From NCBI GenBank assembly GCA_027858145.1, contig JAQIDF010000188.1:1-7463 (forward strand): a stretch of 7,463 nt of DNA. Reading direction: 5' to 3'. This DNA comes from Prolixibacteraceae bacterium (GTDB lineage: Bacteria; Bacteroidota; Bacteroidia; Bacteroidales; Prolixibacteraceae). The position numbers and the translations under genes are program-made. The first letter of the stretch is position 1; every line of letters begins with the position of its first letter. Below the pieces are notes generated by a model. It had not been told where the DNA came from. It saw only the letters and a program-made list of their open reading frames with translations, and did no database searches. Of the stretch, positions 4,537-7,463 are shown piece by piece.

Positions 4537-6360
4537 TTATTTAATTGTTACTATTTTTAACTCTTTGAACTCCTTATTTACAATCAGTTTTATCTGCTGA
4601 GAATCCATTTGTAGTGGCGCTGTGCAACTTTCTATATTATCAATAAACACAGGGCATTGAATTTTATAATGATTTGATAAGGTGTTTACAACATCAATAC
4701 CGGCATTTACTTTTGCTCCAGTATTAAGATTAGTTGAATACGGCACACCATCAGCAATAATTTCACAACATTCCACCTCTCCACCATTTACTTGTGTTTC
4801 AAAAAGCTTGAACTTTACAAAGCTAAACATTGAATTTATTTTTTCAACATATAAGTCTGATTTTCTTTTTGCAAATTTCTCACATATAAACTCTGTTTTT
4901 TCTAATGATGCAAGTTTTTTAGATGTTTCTTTTTGCAATTTAATATCATCTTCCAATTTCACTTTTGTACGTTCAATTTCCTCCTGAGTACCTATTTTTT
5001 TGTTAATATCTGCAACACGTTCTTCATACTCTGAACTATCTACCTCTTTTAACTCAGGCATACGTTTACGAAGCTCTGAATCATCAAACGGAACACTTAC
5101 AACATCAGGTAAAGCATGATTTTCTTTTATCCATGTTTCTGCGCTTTCAATCTCTTGTTTTGTAGATTTTATTTTTTCAGCAACCTTGCAACCTGATTCG
5201 TTTACTCCTTTGATTGCTTTTACCTTGTTCTGATTGAAAGATGTTTCATCAGATACGTTTCTTTCTGATAAAGATTCATACAATTTTTTAATCTTATCAG
5301 AAGCATCTCCTGACTCGATTAATGAGAAAAGAGCTTCTTGAACCTCAAACGTATTAACACCACATTCAGAACATGAAGTTGCAGAATACTTTTTATCTCT
5401 TTCATAGTAATACTTTTGCACAAAACCTTCACGTTCATTTCCAAGATTTTTCAAGTCAGCTTGCAAACGAGATAGTTTATCTTTTTTGTTTGATATTTCA
5501 ATATCTCTCTTGTCTTTGTTGCTAATTTTTAATTGATAATCTTGATCTGAAATTTGTCTCTGTTTTGATATTTCATTTTCAATTTCACTTCTTTTGCTTT
5601 CAATCTCTTTGTTAATCTCATTTGGATTTCTCAATGATTTGAGCTCCTTTTTCAATGGCTCAATATCAATATCATCAGATATATTAGCCCGCGTCCCCTC
5701 AATACGATTCTTGATGTTTTCAAGTTCTTTTTTTAGTGGAGAAATACGAGCTTTAATTTCTTTACGATACAATTCAAAATCTTTACCTGATATTGCTGCA
5801 ACAAGTTTTTTAAAGTCTTCACTTTTTTCTGCAATTTCTTCATTTGAAACATTATCAACTAATGAAAAAGCAATTCTTTTCCTGTCTTCCCATTTTAATT
5901 TTGCAAAAAAAGTTGTTGATGTTAAAAGCTTAAATGTTTCCTCGTCAATTATATCTGCAACAAAATCTTTATATTTTTTTTTGTTGTAAATCATAGAGTT
6001 TACTTCAAAAATAGTCTCATGACCTGAAAATGTTTCATGTTCATCTCCACGTTTTTTAACCCATTCCTCACGATAAACACGTTTTATGTCATAACATTGT
6101 TCGTCAACATGGAGTTTTGCAAAAACAGAATGTTCTTTTTTATGAACCGGATTGTTGTTTTCGTCAAGTTTTTTAATCTCAAACTTCGTAGCCCCAAGAC
6201 TGTCTTTTCCAAAAAGAAGCCAAGTAAAAGCATCAAAAACAGTAGTTTTTCCTGATCCATTATCTCCGAATATCTCATTGTTATCAGAGAAATCAATTTC
6301 TAAACTTCCAACTTTCTTAAAGTTGTTAATCTTAATTTTTTCTAAATAGATTTTTTTCAT
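4537..6360 (-). CDS. Rad50/SbcC-like SMC-type ATPase
   Basis: This 607-aa ABC-type ATPase has the Rad50 layout. Walker A is GDNGSGKT (residues 32-39), preceded by the usual INNFKKV start. Residues about 195-310 and 355-490 are Lys/Glu-rich helices expected to form an antiparallel coiled coil. Between them is CSEC (C330, C333), a probable zinc hook for dimerisation. The C-terminal lobe has a signature-like segment NLNTGAKVNAGIDVVNTLS (544-562) and Walker B PVFIDNIES (570-578; D574, E577). It is much shorter than bacterial SbcC (about 1000 aa), with short arms, as in phage versions. It probably acts on DNA ends with the RecT encoded 8 nt downstream. No SbcD/Mre11 gene is in the window, though one may lie beyond the right edge. 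The gene is intact. Confidence 0.92.
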   Translation of the reverse strand: MKKIYLEKIKINNFKKVGSLEIDFSDNNEIFGDNGSGKTTVFDAFTWLLFGKDSLGATKFEIKKLDENNNPVHKKEHSVFAKLHVDEQCYDIKRVYREEWVKKRGDEHETFSGHETIFEVNSMIYNKKKYKDFVADIIDEETFKLLTSTTFFAKLKWEDRKRIAFSLVDNVSNEEIAEKSEDFKKLVAAISGKDFELYRKEIKARISPLKKELENIKNRIEGTRANISDDIDIEPLKKELKSLRNPNEINKEIESKRSEIENEISKQRQISDQDYQLKISNKDKRDIEISNKKDKLSRLQADLKNLGNEREGFVQKYYYERDKKYSATSCSECGVNTFEVQEALFSLIESGDASDKIKKLYESLSERNVSDETSFNQNKVKAIKGVNESGCKVAEKIKSTKQEIESAETWIKENHALPDVVSVPFDDSELRKRMPELKEVDSSEYEERVADINKKIGTQEEIERTKVKLEDDIKLQKETSKKLASLEKTEFICEKFAKRKSDLYVEKINSMFSFVKFKLFETQVNGGEVECCEIIADGVPYSTNLNTGAKVNAGIDVVNTLSNHYKIQCPVFIDNIESCTAPLQMDSQQIKLIVNKEFKELKIVTIK

Positions 6361-6392
6361 AAGTATTTAATTTTAGTTGTTTAAAATAGTTT

Positions 6393-6668
6393 TTATTTAT
6401 AAGAGAAAAAATACACTATCTCTTTCAAGTGTTCTAAATTCTTAATCGGGACACGCTTTTTCACATTCCCAGTCTTTTTATTATCAATCCTGACCATTTC
6501 GCATAGTTGCGTTTCTTTTGCCCAGTCAAGATAAATTCTCTCGGTTAAATCAAGTGTGATTATACAATATTGATAACCGTACAGATTGAAGTATACATTA
6601 TTATTACATGGCACTTCATCAAAGCCTAAATCCATGATTTCTTTGTAATTAATTTTTTCTTGTTTCAT
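6393..6668 (-). CDS. Conserved-looking small phage protein, function unknown
   Basis: From the ATG at 6668 this encodes 91 residues. The body is a mixed alpha/beta domain with many aromatics: IMDLGFDEVPCNNNVYFN, then LYGYQYCIITLDL, a LDWAKETQLCEMVRID segment and a basic IDNKKTGNVKKRVPIKNLEHLKEIVYFF end. The pattern recalls small uncharacterised proteins of Bacteroidetes phages and mobile elements (memory, not search). Three starts are possible: GTG 6695, ATG 6692 (8-nt overlap with the previous gene's TAG) and ATG 6668 (16-nt gap). I chose 6668 because the gap suits a leader and the extra residues look uninformative, but 6692 is also credible. It lies 32 nt upstream of the ATPase gene and is probably co-transcribed with it. 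Confidence 0.72.
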   Translation of the reverse strand: MKQEKINYKEIMDLGFDEVPCNNNVYFNLYGYQYCIITLDLTERIYLDWAKETQLCEMVRIDNKKTGNVKKRVPIKNLEHLKEIVYFFSYK

Positions 6669-6684
6669 ATCAATAGTTTTTATT

Positions 6685-6963
6685 CTAAACATCACCGTCC
6701 ATGAAAGCGTCGTAACACGCCTCTATTCCTAATTTAAACATCTCATCGTGCGTTTCCCTTCCATTTGTGTTTTGGAGGTTGAGAAAGTATATAAGGTTAA
6801 TTGCTTCTTCTCGCTTTTTTAAACTACTTTCAGTTTCGGGCTGTTTGGTTATCTGTTCGATAAAAGCCTCGTGTTCCGGTTTATATTTAACACTTGTAAT
6901 GTGTTTCCCGTCCGCAAATATCTGTATTCCGTGAAGTCCTGTTCTTTTCGCTGTTATTTCCAT
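6685..6963 (-). CDS. Hypothetical small protein, 92 aa
   Basis: This product was not recognised. The first 30 residues look like short beta strands (ITAKRTGLHGIQIFADGKHI, then SVKY), followed by an acidic/basic helical region (residues about 38-55, PETESSLKKREEAIN). The C-terminal helices carry several acidic residues and end in FMDGDV. There are no Cys pairs, membrane segments or catalytic motifs. It starts 17 nt after the zinc-ribbon gene's stop, with an A-rich spacer. The TAG stop at 6685-6687 lies within or just before the start region of the next gene. It belongs to a run of small early genes ahead of the recombination module. Confidence 0.68.
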   Translation of the reverse strand: MEITAKRTGLHGIQIFADGKHITSVKYKPEHEAFIEQITKQPETESSLKKREEAINLIYFLNLQNTNGRETHDEMFKLGIEACYDAFMDGDV

Positions 6964-6980
6964 ACTCTATTTTTTTTAGT

Positions 6981-7178
6981 TTAACAATATCCGCTATCAA
7001 TGAATTGCGAACGCTTATATTTCTTATTCCAAACACGTATATTCATTTTAAAGTCGCAATCCCCATTAAAGCACATTACTTCACTTTTGCTTTTGAAAAT
7101 ATTTTTAGATAAAAATAGACCAAACCTGCTTTTACATTTCGGACATTTCCTGTATGTTTTTCTGTGTAGTTTTGCCAT
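6981..7178 (-). CDS. Small zinc-ribbon protein
   Basis: This 65-aa basic protein has two cysteine pairs, C12-P-K-C15 and C36-F-N-G-D-C41, typical of a zinc ribbon. The first knuckle is preceded by HRKTYRK. The ends are rich in Lys and Arg (KMNIRVWNKKYKRSQ near the C-terminus), and a final Cys closes the protein. Such ribbons in phage early operons commonly bind nucleic acid or act as small adaptors, but nothing here shows a target. A 47-nt gap separates it from the preceding gene and contains a short inverted repeat at 7201-7215. The ATG at 7178 is the only sensible start. Confidence 0.75.
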   Translation of the reverse strand: MAKLHRKTYRKCPKCKSRFGLFLSKNIFKSKSEVMCFNGDCDFKMNIRVWNKKYKRSQFIDSGYC

Positions 7179-7200
7179 AGGTTTTGTTTTTAGTAAGATG

Positions 7201-7215
7201 TTTCCAATATGGAAA
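7201..7215. repeat. Short inverted repeat between two small early genes
   Basis: TTTCCA-ATA-TGGAAA is a perfect 6-bp inverted repeat with a 3-nt centre, placed in the 47-nt gap between the right-edge gene and the zinc-ribbon gene. It could be a small operator half-site pair or a weak hairpin. It lacks a T-run, so it is not a terminator in either direction. A 6-bp palindrome in AT-rich DNA can arise by chance. Confidence 0.35.
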
Positions 7216-7225
7216 TAACTCGAAG

Positions 7226-7463
7226 TTAGCGGTTCATTAAATGCTCTATACGTTGCGCGAATGTTTCACAAATTAATTTCACAAACATATCACCTGCTTC
7301 ATCCACATTACCTTCAAAGGTTAATAAGCCATCTTTTTCTTTAAACGCACCTAAAAAAACGCCTGTTTGTGGGTTTGTGAACTGAATATGTATTGGCGGT
7401 GGCGTAATCTTAAACACACAACCAGCAATGTCTTTTTCTGCGTTTGAATCATTTTCTTTACTC
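7226..7463 (-). CDS. Small phage protein, N-terminus cut by the window edge
   Basis: The frame stays open from the TAA at 7226-7228 to the right edge (last full codon 7460-7462), giving at least 79 residues with no ATG in view. The only internal start-like codon is a GTG at 7415-7417, but residues upstream of it (SKENDSNAEKDIAGC) read as ordinary protein, so I treat the gene as partial. The visible part holds a Pro-rich strand (KITPPPIHIQFTNPQTG), a GAFKEKDGLLTFEGNVDEAG segment resembling small phage proteins of early operons, and a C-terminal helix ending HLMNR. No catalytic motif is seen and the function is unknown. Confidence 0.65.
   Translation of the reverse strand, partial: SKENDSNAEKDIAGCVFKITPPPIHIQFTNPQTGVFLGAFKEKDGLLTFEGNVDEAGDMFVKLICETFAQRIEHLMNR

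Noticed and set aside
5340..5360. CAAACGTA, a reverse-strand TAnnTTTG box inside the ATPase gene
   Set aside because: No matching -33 TTTG was found at the expected spacing, and the site is internal to a coding region.
6084..6296. 70-aa - strand frame inside the ATPase gene
   Set aside because: It is an alternate-frame reading over the Walker A region of an intact gene.
4682..6349. Several + strand frames of 65-131 aa opposite the ATPase gene
   Set aside because: They are Ser/Phe/Leu-rich, as expected from reading the antisense of Lys/Glu-rich coiled-coil codons, and they have no motifs or operon context.
6393..6695. GTG at 6693-6695 as the start of the small protein before the ATPase gene
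   Set aside because: Two ATG codons (6692 and 6668) follow in frame, and the GTG would only add one residue and a longer overlap with the preceding gene.
7226..7417. GTG at 7415-7417 as the start of a 63-aa protein
   Set aside because: The frame continues without a stop to the window edge with ordinary protein sequence, so the true start is probably outside.
1..7463. CRISPR array, tRNA, IS element, attachment site or replication origin
   Set aside because: No regularly spaced direct repeats, cloverleaf, transposase or terminal inverted repeats were seen on either strand.

Overview
The window looks like part of a phage or prophage genome from a low-GC member of the Bacteroidetes. Three things suggest this: AT-rich start regions with little Shine-Dalgarno signal, a promoter matching the Bacteroidetes primary-sigma pattern (TTTG, 20-nt spacer, TAnnTTTG), and a VGIGT..P..KLDV tail-fibre motif common in these phages. 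The host assignment is inference. No tRNA, rRNA, CRISPR array, IS element or integrase was seen.

Bases 1-2520 (+ strand) hold the end of a late module: the C-terminal part of a tail fibre or receptor-binding protein (open at the left edge), a two-membrane-segment holin-like protein, a tail-anchored XhlA-like small protein, a T7-lysozyme-type N-acetylmuramoyl-L-alanine amidase (endolysin), and a complete amidohydrolase-2 family enzyme. The last two genes each start within an ATGA overlap with the gene before. The amidohydrolase is therefore built into the lysis operon, which is unusual.

Bases about 2500-2740 are a convergence zone. On the + strand a good Bacteroidetes-type promoter overlaps the end of the amidohydrolase gene, and a strong intrinsic terminator lies about 70 nt downstream. 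The pair could define a short RNA. On the - strand a 48-codon ORF, shorter than usual gene-calling cut-offs, ends inside the terminator loop.

Bases 2594-7463 (- strand) form one tightly packed early-type operon. In transcription order it holds a small protein cut by the right edge, a zinc-ribbon protein, two small unknown proteins, a Rad50/SbcC-like ATPase with a CxxC zinc hook, a RecT-family annealing protein, a metallo-beta-lactamase-fold hydrolase, a small unknown protein and the 48-aa ORF. ATPase, RecT and MBL protein probably form a phage recombination/replication module. No classical RecE, YqaJ or lambda-Exo exonuclease and no SbcD/Mre11 partner lies in the window, so the MBL protein is the obvious nuclease candidate (inference).

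The best candidates for something not routinely described are the promoter-terminator short-RNA unit, the endolysin-coupled amidohydrolase, and the ATPase-RecT-MBL module.
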